The notes under the pieces: generated by a model
Databases searched by the model: none
Told to the model about the DNA's origin: nothing
What the model saw: the letters and a program-made list of their open reading frames with translations, nothing else
NCBI GenBank assembly: GCA_947446335.1
Contig: CANFGA010000023.1
Coordinates: 1 to 15,287, forward strand
DNA: 15,287 nucleotides
Reading direction: 5' to 3'
Origin: Oxalobacteraceae bacterium
GTDB taxonomy: Bacteria; Pseudomonadota; Gammaproteobacteria; Burkholderiales; Burkholderiaceae_D
Program-made: the position numbers and the translations under genes
In this document: positions 1 to 7,854 of the stretch, piece by piece
How the letters are laid out: each line of letters opens with the position of its first letter
Numbering within the stretch: position 1 is the stretch's first letter

Positions 1-1
1 A

Positions 2-766
2 TACGAGTTGCACCTGATCGTGTCGACCAGCGGGCGCTTGTTCGTCGGCGACCATATCGGCGAATTCTCGCCCGGCCACCTGGTGCTGACCGGGCCGCGC
101 CTGCCGCACAACTGGATTTCGACCGATGTACCCGACGAAGGCGTCGTGCTGCGCGACATGATCTTGCAATTTGCACATGATCCGCTGGAGCAAGCCGCCG
201 CATTGATACCGGAATTGCGCGAATTGCTGCCGCTGCTGGAGCGCTCGACCCATGGCATCGAATTCTTCGATGCCGGGGCCCAGGCCGAGGAGTATTTCTT
301 GCGCATACGCGCCAGCCGGGGGGCGGAGCGCTTTTCCATTTTCTTGCAATTCATGTGCCAGTTGGCGCGCAGCAGCAATTACCGGCTGCTCTCGAGTGCA
401 ACGATGCGCTCGTTTGACGACGATGCGACGCTCGACAAGGTCAACGTCATGCTCAATTACATCACTGAACACTATCGCGAGCCGATCTCGGCGGAAGCGC
501 TGGCCGAGCAGTTTTGCATGTCGCTGAGCAATTTCTCGCGCTTTTTCCGCAAGGCGACCGGCAACAATTTCACCGATTTCGTCAGCCGCCTGCGCATCAA
601 CAAGGCTTGCCAATTGCTGATGAACACCGATCAATACGTGGTCAATATCTGCTACGACGTCGGCTTCCAGAATGTCGCCAATTTCAACCGCCGCTTCCTG
701 CAGGTCAAGGGCATCACGCCCAGCCAGTTCCGGTCGCAGGCCGATGGCAGGTTTGGCGTTGCTTAG
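2..766 (+). CDS. AraC-family transcriptional regulator, 5' end cut by the window
   Basis: The reading frame is already open at base 2 (Tyr-Glu-Leu-His...) and runs to TAG at 764-766, so the true start lies upstream; 254 residues are visible. The first ~50 visible residues read as the end of a cupin-like ligand-binding domain (GDHIGEF, LTGPRLPHNW). The last ~100 residues are a classical AraC DNA-binding domain with two helix-turn-helix units: the first around SAEALAEQFCMSLSNFSRFF, the second around VVNICYDVGFQNVANFNRRF, followed by the family-typical KGITPSQFR. Such proteins usually activate a neighbouring sugar or aromatic catabolic locus, but that neighbour would lie left of the window, so the target cannot be named. 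It converges on the FUSC gene with only 23 bases between the stop codons. Family assignment is secure; the effector is unknown. Confidence 0.92.
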   Translation, partial: YELHLIVSTSGRLFVGDHIGEFSPGHLVLTGPRLPHNWISTDVPDEGVVLRDMILQFAHDPLEQAAALIPELRELLPLLERSTHGIEFFDAGAQAEEYFLRIRASRGAERFSIFLQFMCQLARSSNYRLLSSATMRSFDDDATLDKVNVMLNYITEHYREPISAEALAEQFCMSLSNFSRFFRKATGNNFTDFVSRLRINKACQLLMNTDQYVVNICYDVGFQNVANFNRRFLQVKGITPSQFRSQADGRFGVA

Positions 767-789
767 CAGCCTGGCACCTTGCCCTGTGC

Positions 790-3087
790 CTACGCCTTGA
801 TCTTGTCCGCCGCATTTTCCAGTTCCAGCAATTGCTGAACCTGGTCGGCGTCGGTGCGCAATTTTCCCGCGATGACGGCAGCGAGATCGAGCCGGCGCAG
901 CAGCCATGGGCTCAAATCCTGGTCGAACGGATCCGACAGTGCCGCCGGCACTGCTGCTGTCTGGCCAGCTGCTTCAATGGTTGGCGCTGCTTCACCCAGC
1001 GGCGGCGGCCCCTTCAGCAGCGTGGTCGCAATCGCATCGGCGGCGTACAGCAGCGGCGGGCGGATTTGCTCCGGTTGCAGCCGCTCGCGGCGCAGCAACA
1101 GCATCGTTTTCACTGCCGTCAACTGGCCCAGCAACTGGTAACTGTGCGCCAGCATGCGGCCCAGCGGGGCCAGCGGCGGGCGCACCGCGCGCGGTTCCGA
1201 CAGCGATTGCTGGGTCGACTGCACCAGCGCCGACAAGCTGTCGTAGGCTTCGCGCCGGGCCAGGCGCCAAGCCAGTTCGGGTTCATTGTCGACCGCCTGC
1301 AATTGCCCTAGTCCGAGCGCCAGGCGCGCATGGCGGGCCTGCGCTTCCAGGGTGCGCTTCACCAGCGATGGAATCTGGCTGCGTTCCCACGATGGCAGCA
1401 CGTAGCTGATGCCCCAGGCGATGGTGACGCCGATCAGCGTGTCGGCGATGCGCTCGATCGCGACAAATGTCGGGCTGGTGGCGCCCACCAGCAGGTGCGC
1501 CTGGACCAGGCCCAGCACGGTGGCCGCGACCGAAGTGACCAGATAGCGCCGGATCGCGAAGGCATGCGCGATACCCTGCGCCAGCGTCGCAATGGCCAGC
1601 AGCATCAGCGGCGATACATGGGCCGACAGCAGCGCGCCTGCCAGCAAGCAACCCATCAAGGTACCGGCCACGCGGCTGTTGCGCCGCTCGACCGTCTGGG
1701 CGAAGCTGCCGCGCAACACGACGACGATGGTCAGCAAGATCCAGTATTCGTGCGTGACCCACGGCAACACGAGTGCGATCCCGTAACCGGCGGCGATCGC
1801 CAGCGCAGCGCGTATCGCATGGCGCAGCGGCGGTGCGTCCCAGTGCCACAAGCCGGCGAAGGGCAGCCATGACCAGGTCGTCGGGCTGACGAACATTTGC
1901 CACGCGGCGCGCACTCTGGCCAGATCGGGATCGGCCTCGCCGCGCGCGAGCGCAACCATGCGCAGCGCGGTGTCGTTGGCGTGACCGATGCGTCCCGCCA
2001 GCGCACGCGCCAGCATCGCCGGCGATGGCGCGAAGCCTTGGCCGGGTGCTTCATCGGCAGCGTCCTTGTCCCATTGCAGCGCAGCCAGGCGCGGGCGCAA
2101 GCTGTCGAACAATGGCGGCCGGCGCCCGACCAGCAGCGCATCGGCCAGTTGCTCGATGTGATCGGTCAGCGCATCGAGCACTTCGCGCAGCGCGTTGAGC
2201 AAGGCGGCGTGGCCGGCGTGGGCCCGCAAAATATCGAGATCGAGCTCGCAGGCGAGCAAATGGTCGCGCATCTCCAGCACTTGCATCAGCATGCTGGCCA
2301 GGCGTTGGCGGCGCGCCGTGCGCGGCGATTCCAGCAAGATGTTGCGCGCCGCCTGCAACTGATCGGCCAGGCCGGCTTGCTGGCGCAGCAATTGGCCGAT
2401 CAATGGCGCCGGGTTTGCTGCATCGGCGTCATCGGCGGCGGCTGCGGTCATCTGGCGCGCCTGGGTGCGCATCAACTGAGCCAGCGCCAGCAGCGTATCG
2501 GCCAGCATCTGCACCCGGTAGCGCCCGTTCAGCAGCGCATTGGCGCTGGTGGCATAGATCAGGTACAAGCCGACGCCGATGGCGGCATACAGGCTGGTGT
2601 TCCAGGCTGCTGCGAGAGAGCCTGCGGCCGGCACCGCCATCGAAAAAATCATCGCAAACATGATCGAAATCGAGATCGGTATCCCGCGCTTGCCCCAGGC
2701 CGCACCCAGAAAGGCGATGAAGGTGGCCACCACCAGCAGCATTCCCATGCGCAGCGGGTCGCCGTGCAGCAGCTGGATGCCCAGGAACAGCGGCAAGCCG
2801 ATCAGCGCCCCGGGCAGCAATTGCGCGAACTTTCCGCGCTGCGGCGCCGGTTGGTCGGGTGGAATCACGATCACGACGCCCACTGCAGCGGCAGCGGCGG
2901 CGAACGAGCCTAGCCACAGATGCACGCCGCCCGAGATCAAGAGCATGCCGAAGGCGGCCGACAAGCCATTGGTCACGTAATAGCTCAGCGCCGTGCGCAA
3001 GACGGGGCGGATGCGGCGTTCAAAAAAGTCAGGTGTCGGCATGGCGGCGGCGCCATCGAGTGCGCCCTGGTTTTGTCGGAGCGACAT
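790..3087 (-). CDS. FUSC/YccS-type inner-membrane protein (putative aromatic acid or efflux transporter)
   Basis: This is a protein of 765 residues with the two-half layout of the FUSC family. An N-terminal block of hydrophobic helices lies at about residues 30-185. A long soluble, Ala/Leu-rich helical middle follows at about 190-400. A second membrane block at about 420-565 contains the typical HEYWILLTIVVVLRGSFAQT and VERRNSRVAGTLMG stretch. A soluble C-terminal tail ends in ELENAADKIKA. FUSC proteins (YccS, AaeB relatives) are inner-membrane exporters of aromatic acids or related compounds; the substrate here is not visible. I place the start at the ATG at 3087, preceded by a purine-rich AAGAGA; the alternative ATG at 3042 (MPTPDFF, 750 residues) has no visible ribosome site. 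The frame stays open much further upstream, to 3591, but that part overlaps nrdJ antisense and does not look like protein. It is transcribed divergently from nrdJ. Confidence 0.88.
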   Translation of the reverse strand: MSLRQNQGALDGAAAMPTPDFFERRIRPVLRTALSYYVTNGLSAAFGMLLISGGVHLWLGSFAAAAAAVGVVIVIPPDQPAPQRGKFAQLLPGALIGLPLFLGIQLLHGDPLRMGMLLVVATFIAFLGAAWGKRGIPISISIMFAMIFSMAVPAAGSLAAAWNTSLYAAIGVGLYLIYATSANALLNGRYRVQMLADTLLALAQLMRTQARQMTAAAADDADAANPAPLIGQLLRQQAGLADQLQAARNILLESPRTARRQRLASMLMQVLEMRDHLLACELDLDILRAHAGHAALLNALREVLDALTDHIEQLADALLVGRRPPLFDSLRPRLAALQWDKDAADEAPGQGFAPSPAMLARALAGRIGHANDTALRMVALARGEADPDLARVRAAWQMFVSPTTWSWLPFAGLWHWDAPPLRHAIRAALAIAAGYGIALVLPWVTHEYWILLTIVVVLRGSFAQTVERRNSRVAGTLMGCLLAGALLSAHVSPLMLLAIATLAQGIAHAFAIRRYLVTSVAATVLGLVQAHLLVGATSPTFVAIERIADTLIGVTIAWGISYVLPSWERSQIPSLVKRTLEAQARHARLALGLGQLQAVDNEPELAWRLARREAYDSLSALVQSTQQSLSEPRAVRPPLAPLGRMLAHSYQLLGQLTAVKTMLLLRRERLQPEQIRPPLLYAADAIATTLLKGPPPLGEAAPTIEAAGQTAAVPAALSDPFDQDLSPWLLRRLDLAAVIAGKLRTDADQVQQLLELENAADKIKA

Positions 3088-3207
3088 TATCTCTTGAAAT
3101 GGGCGCGCGTGCCGTGCCACACCGGGTGGGCTTGCCGGCAGCGTGCCAGCCATGACCGCCTCGGCGCGATATTTCTCATGGGAAAACACCGCAGATATTG
3201 TGGCCAG

Positions 3208-3236
3208 GCTGTTTTTTTTGGCGCGCGGCGTAAAAT
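3208..3236 (+). promoter_or_regulatory. Probable nrdJ promoter (weak -35, good -10)
   Basis: TAAAAT at 3231-3236, in the context GGCGTAAAATG, matches five of six bases of a sigma-70 -10 box. At 17 bases upstream there is only a poor -35 (3208-3213), next to a T8 run at 3212-3219. The nrdJ ATG at 3266 follows 29 bases after the -10, with GAGG at 3254-3257 as ribosome site, 8 bases before the ATG. This would give a very short leader. Confidence 0.4.
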
Positions 3237-3265
3237 GAGCGCAAGCACAAATCGAGGATGGAACC

Positions 3266-6145
3266 ATGCACAATCTGGAAAGCGCGGTCATTGCGCTGGC
3301 AGTACCCCAAGACATTTCTACCGAAGTGTTGATCGAAAAATATGCAAAAGGCAAGGAAACCAGCATCGCAGAAGTGCATGCGCGGGTAGCGCGGGCGCTG
3401 GCCGAGGTCGAACCGGCCAAGCAGCGCAAGCAACAGGGCGAGACTTTTCTGTGGGCGATGGAGCATGGCTTCATCCCGGCCGGGCGCGTTGCCAGCGCCG
3501 CCGGCGCAGGTCTGCAAAGCACGTTGATCAATTGCTTTGTGCAACCGGTCGGCGATTCGATCACGCAAACCGTCGACGGCAAGCCCGGCATCTATACCGC
3601 GCTGGCGCAGGCGGCCGAAACCATGCGCCGCGGCGGCGGCGTCGGCTACAATTTTTCCGCGATCCGGCCCAAGGGTGCGCTGGTCAAGGGCACCGGCAGC
3701 AGCGCCTCGGGGCCGATTTCGTACATGAACGTGTTCGACAAGTCGTGCGAGACGGTCGAATCGGCCGGCGCGCGGCGCGGCGCGCAGATGGCGGTGCTCG
3801 ATGTCGACCATCCCGACTTGCTCGACTTCATCACGGCCAAGCAAGAGCGCGGCCAGCTCAACAATTTCAACATGTCGGTCGGCATCAGCGATGCCTTCAT
3901 GCAAGCGGTCGAAGCCGGCACAACGTTCGACCTGGTCCATGTGGCCGAGCCGAATGCGCAAATCAAGGCCAAGGAAGGCGTGGTTCGCCCGCGCGCCGAT
4001 GGCAAGTGGGTCTACCGGACCGTGCAGGCGCGCGAAGTATGGGACTTGATCATGCAAAGCACCTACGCCGCGGCCGAGCCGGGAGTGCTGTACATGGACC
4101 GGATCAACGCAGAAAACAATCTTGCCTATTGTGAAAAAATCGCCGCCACCAATCCCTGCGGCGAGCAGCCGCTGCCCGATTACGGCTGTTGCTGTCTGGG
4201 CAGCCTGAACCTGACGGCGTACGTGACGGACCCGTTCAAGGCCGCGGCCAGTTTCGATTTCGACTTGATGGCGCAAGTGACCAAGGTCGCGGTGCGGATG
4301 CTGGACAATGTCTTGATCGCCACGCTCTGGCCGTTGGCAGAGCAGGCGCAGGAAGCGGCCAACAAGCGCCGCCTCGGTCTCGGTTTCACCGGCCTGGGCG
4401 ATGCCTTGATCATGCTCGGGGTGCGCTACGATAGCGAGGCCGGGCGCGAACTGGCAGCCAGGATCGCGTGCACGCTGCGCGATGCGGCCTATGCCAGTTC
4501 GGTCGATCTGGCCAAGGAGCGCGGCGCCTTCCCGCTGTTCGATGCCGAGCGCTACCTGGCGGGCGGTTTTGCTTCGCGCTTGCCCGAGGCACTCAAGGAC
4601 CAGATCCGCGCGCACGGAATCCGCAACTCGCATCTGACCTCGATCGCGCCCACCGGCACCATTTCGCTCGCTTTTGCCGACAATGCGTCGAACGGCATCG
4701 AGCCGGCGTTTTCCTGGTTTTACGAGCGTTTGAAGCGCATGCCCGACGGCTCGAAGAAGGCGTACACGGTCGAAGACCATGCCTACCGGGTCTATCGCGC
4801 ACTCGGGCACGACACCAGGAAGCTGCCGCCGGCATTCGTGTCGGCGCTCGAGATCGCGGCCATCGATCACATGCTGATGGTCGCTTGTGTGGCGCCGTAT
4901 GTCGATGCGGCGATCTCGAAGACGGTCAACGTGCCGCAGGATTATCCGTACGCCGACTTCAAGAACCTGTACATGGAAGCCTGGCGCAAGGGCTTGAAAG
5001 GCATCACCACCTATCGCCCCAACAGCGTGCTCGGTGCGGTGCTGTCATTGCCAACGACTGCGACTGCGGCACCGGTTGCCGCCGCAATCGAGCCGGCGAT
5101 GACGCTGTCGGAACAGGACAAACGGATGGTGCTGACCGAAGTGGCGCTGTCGCCGCCGCTGGCCTCGCTGCGCTGGCCATCGCGCCCGGGTCTGCCGGCC
5201 GGCGCATCGGGCTGGGTCAGCGACACCATTTCCAGCCCGCAAGGCGACTTTGCGGTGCTGGTCTCGGACCAGGGCGGTGTGCCATTTGAAGTATGGGTGC
5301 TCGGCGGACAACCGCCGCGCGGCCTGGACGCGATCGCCAAGACGCTCTCGGCCGACATGCGCGCCGACGACAAGGGCTGGCTGCGCAAGAAATTCTCGAT
5401 CCTGGCGCATGCGTTTGGCGATCCGTTCACGATGCCGATGCCGCCCCATGGCACGCCGCTGCAAGTGCCCAGCGCGACCGCCGCGCTGGCGCGGCTGATC
5501 GAATGGCGCTACGGCGAACTGGGTGCGCTCGATGTCTCCGACTCGGGCGCCGATGAGCCGACCCCGGTCTTGAATGCGCTGTTCGCAGCCGAAGAGCCGC
5601 GCACCGGCACCGACGGCACGCTGGCCTGGGTCGCCGATATCCGCAATCCCTCGACCGGCGACGATTTCGTGCTGATGCTAAAAGAATTGCAAATGCCCGA
5701 CGGCAGTCGGCGGCCCTACAGCATGTGGCTAACCGGCGGCCATCCGCGCGCGCTCGATGGCTTGTGCAAGTTGCTCAGCCTGGACATGCGCGTCATCGAC
5801 CCGGCCTGGATCGGCATGAAGTTGCGCAAGCTCTTGAATTACGCCGAACCGCGCGGCGACTTCCTGGCGCGCGTGCCGGGCAGCGAAAAGCAAGCGAGCT
5901 ATCCGTCCACGGTCGCCTATGTCGCGCAACTGGTGATCCACCGCTATGCGATGCTGGGGATCTTGACCAAGGAAGGCTTGCCGATCAATGCGATGGGCGT
6001 CGTGATGGCCGAACCGACCCACGCGGCGGTAGCCAGCGTGATTTTGGCCGGCAAACCGTGCGGCGAATGCGGCAACCGCAGCGTCATCAAGAAGGATGGC
6101 TGCGATTTCTGCACTGCTTGCGGCGCGATCGGCAGCTGCGGTTAG
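3266..6145 (+). CDS. nrdJ: Adenosylcobalamin-dependent (class II) ribonucleoside-diphosphate reductase
   Basis: It reduces ribonucleotides to deoxyribonucleotides using coenzyme B12 to generate the catalytic thiyl radical, so it needs no oxygen and no NrdB subunit. The 959-residue protein carries the catalytic finger loop N296-P-C298-G-E300-Q, holding the radical Cys with its Asn and Glu partners. It also has the phosphate-binding loop APTGTISL from residue 461, and an N-terminal Cys in STLINCF that fits the redox-active position on the first barrel strand. After the barrel (to about residue 620) come two similar domains (about 649-755 and 785-900) resembling the TSCPD region. A Cys-rich zinc ribbon at the extreme C-terminus (Cys932, 935, 946, 949, 952, 958) closes the chain and probably relays electrons from thioredoxin. 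The start is supported by GAGG 8 bases upstream. The gene stands alone and ends at the terminator at 6218-6254. Confidence 0.96.
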   Translation: MHNLESAVIALAVPQDISTEVLIEKYAKGKETSIAEVHARVARALAEVEPAKQRKQQGETFLWAMEHGFIPAGRVASAAGAGLQSTLINCFVQPVGDSITQTVDGKPGIYTALAQAAETMRRGGGVGYNFSAIRPKGALVKGTGSSASGPISYMNVFDKSCETVESAGARRGAQMAVLDVDHPDLLDFITAKQERGQLNNFNMSVGISDAFMQAVEAGTTFDLVHVAEPNAQIKAKEGVVRPRADGKWVYRTVQAREVWDLIMQSTYAAAEPGVLYMDRINAENNLAYCEKIAATNPCGEQPLPDYGCCCLGSLNLTAYVTDPFKAAASFDFDLMAQVTKVAVRMLDNVLIATLWPLAEQAQEAANKRRLGLGFTGLGDALIMLGVRYDSEAGRELAARIACTLRDAAYASSVDLAKERGAFPLFDAERYLAGGFASRLPEALKDQIRAHGIRNSHLTSIAPTGTISLAFADNASNGIEPAFSWFYERLKRMPDGSKKAYTVEDHAYRVYRALGHDTRKLPPAFVSALEIAAIDHMLMVACVAPYVDAAISKTVNVPQDYPYADFKNLYMEAWRKGLKGITTYRPNSVLGAVLSLPTTATAAPVAAAIEPAMTLSEQDKRMVLTEVALSPPLASLRWPSRPGLPAGASGWVSDTISSPQGDFAVLVSDQGGVPFEVWVLGGQPPRGLDAIAKTLSADMRADDKGWLRKKFSILAHAFGDPFTMPMPPHGTPLQVPSATAALARLIEWRYGELGALDVSDSGADEPTPVLNALFAAEEPRTGTDGTLAWVADIRNPSTGDDFVLMLKELQMPDGSRRPYSMWLTGGHPRALDGLCKLLSLDMRVIDPAWIGMKLRKLLNYAEPRGDFLARVPGSEKQASYPSTVAYVAQLVIHRYAMLGILTKEGLPINAMGVVMAEPTHAAVASVILAGKPCGECGNRSVIKKDGCDFCTACGAIGSCG

Positions 6146-6159
6146 CTTGAGGGTTGACG

Positions 6160-6192
6160 CATAAGCTGCAATTTAGACCCCATAAGCTGCAA
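6160..6192. repeat. Two direct copies of a 12-mer; possible insertion-sequence end remnant
   Basis: CATAAGCTGCAA occurs at 6160-6171 and again at 6181-6192, a 21-base period, just behind the nrdJ stop. The first copy is preceded by GGTTGACG. A terminus starting TGTTGACGC.. followed by spaced repeats is the layout I associate with ends of IS21-family elements, where the transposase binds repeated sites. No transposase gene and no matching opposite end were found, so at most this is a scar; the assignment is tentative. Confidence 0.45.
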
Positions 6193-6217
6193 CTTCTGCA
6201 GACATAATTATTATTGC

Positions 6218-6254
6218 AAGCGGGACCCTTTAAGCAAGGGTTCCGCTTTTTTTT
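6218..6254 (+). terminator. Intrinsic terminator behind nrdJ
   Basis: AAGCGGGACCCTT (6218-6230) pairs with AAGGGTTCCGCTT (6236-6248) across a 5-base loop TAAGC. This gives a 13-pair stem with a single G-T wobble, followed by a run of T to 6254. It lies 72 bases after the nrdJ stop, on the same strand, and insulates nrdJ from the downstream accessory genes. Confidence 0.9.
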
Positions 6255-6335
6255 AAAGTATTATGACAAAAATGTAAGCAGGCTTGTTAGTGGAATAGGG
6301 CAGTTCTTTCTGAAATTATTGCATGGAATATTCTC

Positions 6336-6449
6336 ATGGAGTTGGCAAGAAAAAGATTTGGCAGCCTCGAGCGCGGCCGGATGCAAAAGCTGCTGATTCG
6401 AGAGTGGCGGGTCAAACTCGACGAGGAGCCGGCGCCCCATGGTGATTGA
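6336..6449 (+). CDS. Possible small ORF (37 residues), unknown
   Basis: An ATG at 6336 opens a frame ending at TGA 6447-6449. Its product is short, hydrophilic and very basic in the first half (MELARKRFGSLERGRMQK) and acidic near the end (LDEEPAPHGD). GGAA at 6325-6328 sits 7 bases before the ATG. From about 6360 on the codons end mostly in G or C, like real genes here. It overlaps the start of the next gene by 11 bases, which would allow translational coupling. An internal ATG at 6381 is an alternative start. No family is recognised. It could equally be a chance frame in the leader of the next gene, so this is a weak call. Confidence 0.3.
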   Translation: MELARKRFGSLERGRMQKLLIREWRVKLDEEPAPHGD

Positions 6450-6957
6450 CCATCCGACCTCCGCTCGCTTCATCGCCGCCTATATGGCCTTTCTCGGCAC
6501 CCTGGTCAGCGACGGCGAAAAGCGCGGCAAGTCCTCCTCCGAATGGCTGGTCATGGGACGTGCTCGCTATGCTGCCGACCGCAGTCAACTTGAAACCTAT
6601 CGCAGCGCCCATCCCGAGATGGATGCCGAGATGCTGGATGCCATCGCGGCCATGCAGATTGACCAGTGGGTCTATTTGAAAGACACGCGCAGCTATTTTG
6701 TGCTGCTGGCGAAAGACAGCAGCGTCGCCTATGCCGTGCTAGGCCTGACCGAGCGTTTGCGCGATGTGGCGCAGGGCGAAAGCGGCGTCGTGCTGCAGAC
6801 GGGATTAATGCCGCTCAATGGCCGCTGGGTCTGCGATGGGTTGCTGAAAAATATGCTGTTGCTGGGACCAAACATGCGGCGCGACCTGACCGCAGCCTAT
6901 CAAGCTCTGCGTGCGGATGGCCACTTCAGCCTTGGCCCCAAGTACAGTCATGGCTGA
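6439..6957 (+). CDS. Unrecognised protein encoded with a LOTUS/HEPN-like gene
   Basis: A protein of 172 residues that I do not recognise. It has no signal peptide and no membrane segment. The first ~75 residues look helical and charged. The middle is strand-like, with alternating hydrophobics around VYLKDTRSYFVLLAKDSSVA and a Gly-containing stretch VVLQTGLMPLNGRWVCDGLL. It ends in a helix and GHFSLGPKYSHG. GAGGAG at 6423-6428, 10 bases upstream, supports the ATG at 6439; the same frame has a stop at 6394-6396 and no earlier start. Its TGA overlaps the ATG of the downstream gene by 8 bases (6950-6957), so the two are almost certainly co-translated and act together. Base composition upstream is clearly more AT-rich than nrdJ, consistent with acquisition. 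No function is proposed. Confidence 0.75.
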   Translation: MVIDHPTSARFIAAYMAFLGTLVSDGEKRGKSSSEWLVMGRARYAADRSQLETYRSAHPEMDAEMLDAIAAMQIDQWVYLKDTRSYFVLLAKDSSVAYAVLGLTERLRDVAQGESGVVLQTGLMPLNGRWVCDGLLKNMLLLGPNMRRDLTAAYQALRADGHFSLGPKYSHG

Positions 6958-7813
6958 CACAATACCCAGCTTGCAGCGCGAAGTTCAGCGCAAGTTGGGC
7001 CGCTGCATGCTTCGCTTGCAGCAGTACGAGCGGTCGATGAAGGGATGGGTGGCCAACATGGCAGTGGAAGGTCCGCCCGAGAAACTGCAAGCCATCCGCG
7101 ACAAACAACTGCTCTGCGCCAACACCAAAACTCTCGGCACGTTGATTGGCATGTTTACCGGCAGCTATCTGAATGTGGCCGCACCGCAAGGGCAGCCGGC
7201 ATCGGAAGATGCAGACGACAAGTTGCCCACTGAAGCCTGGATTCGCATCAATTTCAGTCTGTCCATGCCACCCGAGCACCACGCACAAACCAAGCAGGCA
7301 CTGGCTGAGCTGGTGAACATGCGCAATGACCTTGCACACCATTTTCTGGAGCGTTTCGATCTGTGGGAGGAATCCGGCTGTCGCGCCGCCGATGCCCATC
7401 TGGAGGCCTGTTTCGAGCAGATTGACGGCCATTTACAGGACCTGACGGCCTGGAGCGAAAGTCTGAAGCAGGCCTGCGCCCTGATGCAGTCCAACATGCA
7501 ATCACAGCAGTTTGAGGATGCTTTTGTGCATGGCATCGACCCGGACGGAACGGTGCACTGGCCCATCAGCACGGTTGTCGAATGTCTGCGCAATGCAGAG
7601 CAAGTCTGCGCGACTGATGGCTGGACGCTGCTCGATAGCGCTATTGCATTTATTCGCATCGACCATCCAGACCAGGCGCCGGCCAAATATGGATGCAAGA
7701 ACTGGCGACAGGTTTTAAAAAAATCCGAACAATTTGAGGTTCGAAAAGATGTCAATTCGCTCGATGCCAGAGGCCAGATGTGGTACCGAAGCCGAGAGAG
7801 CGCATCGAAATAG
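6950..7813 (+). CDS. OST-HTH/LOTUS-domain protein with HEPN-like RNxxxH motif
   Basis: A soluble protein of 287 residues. Residues ~223-283 (DGWTLLDSAIAFIRIDHPD.. KYGCKNWRQVLKKSEQFEV) match the pattern of the OST-HTH/LOTUS winged helix, with the typical GW.LL, D..F/A..YG and W/L..LL..FEV positions. This domain binds RNA, including G-quadruplex RNA, in studied proteins. Upstream, R125-N-D-L-A-H130 lies in a helical stretch and fits the R-X4-H signature of HEPN ribonuclease or nucleotide-handling domains. The N-terminal ~70 residues are basic and helical. Bacterial LOTUS proteins often carry a NYN/PIN-like nuclease, which I do not see here. The start at 6950 is chosen because it overlaps the upstream stop by 8 bases; an in-frame ATG at 6911 lies deep inside the previous gene. 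The LOTUS call is fairly firm, the HEPN call is a motif-level inference. Confidence 0.78.
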   Translation: MADTIPSLQREVQRKLGRCMLRLQQYERSMKGWVANMAVEGPPEKLQAIRDKQLLCANTKTLGTLIGMFTGSYLNVAAPQGQPASEDADDKLPTEAWIRINFSLSMPPEHHAQTKQALAELVNMRNDLAHHFLERFDLWEESGCRAADAHLEACFEQIDGHLQDLTAWSESLKQACALMQSNMQSQQFEDAFVHGIDPDGTVHWPISTVVECLRNAEQVCATDGWTLLDSAIAFIRIDHPDQAPAKYGCKNWRQVLKKSEQFEVRKDVNSLDARGQMWYRSRESASK

Positions 7814-7854
7814 CACGGCTCATGGCTTGTCAGACATGAGTTTCATTGTCTTGA

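Noticed and set aside
514..1311. Plus-strand frame spanning the AraC and FUSC ends
   Set aside because: Gln/Arg/His-rich shadow of the two real genes on either side of their convergent stops.
3088..3265. Cobalamin riboswitch or NrdR box upstream of nrdJ
   Set aside because: Considered because the enzyme needs B12. No B12-box or paired core was found, and the ACAC...GTGG segment near 3186-3203 has the wrong spacing for a NrdR box.
3088..3591. N-terminal extension of the FUSC protein
   Set aside because: The frame is open, but it would run antisense through the nrdJ start and the residues are Cys/Ser/Arg-rich shadow text unlike the membrane protein that follows.
3176..4870. Long minus-strand frame antisense to nrdJ
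   Set aside because: Caused by the high GC codon bias of nrdJ; the product has no family features and the opposite strand holds an unmistakable reductase.
6261..6473. 70-codon minus-strand frame (with internal start MGRRLLVEFDPPLS) in the cassette leader
   Set aside because: It overlaps the start of the 172-residue gene antisense, has no ribosome site and shows no recognised family.
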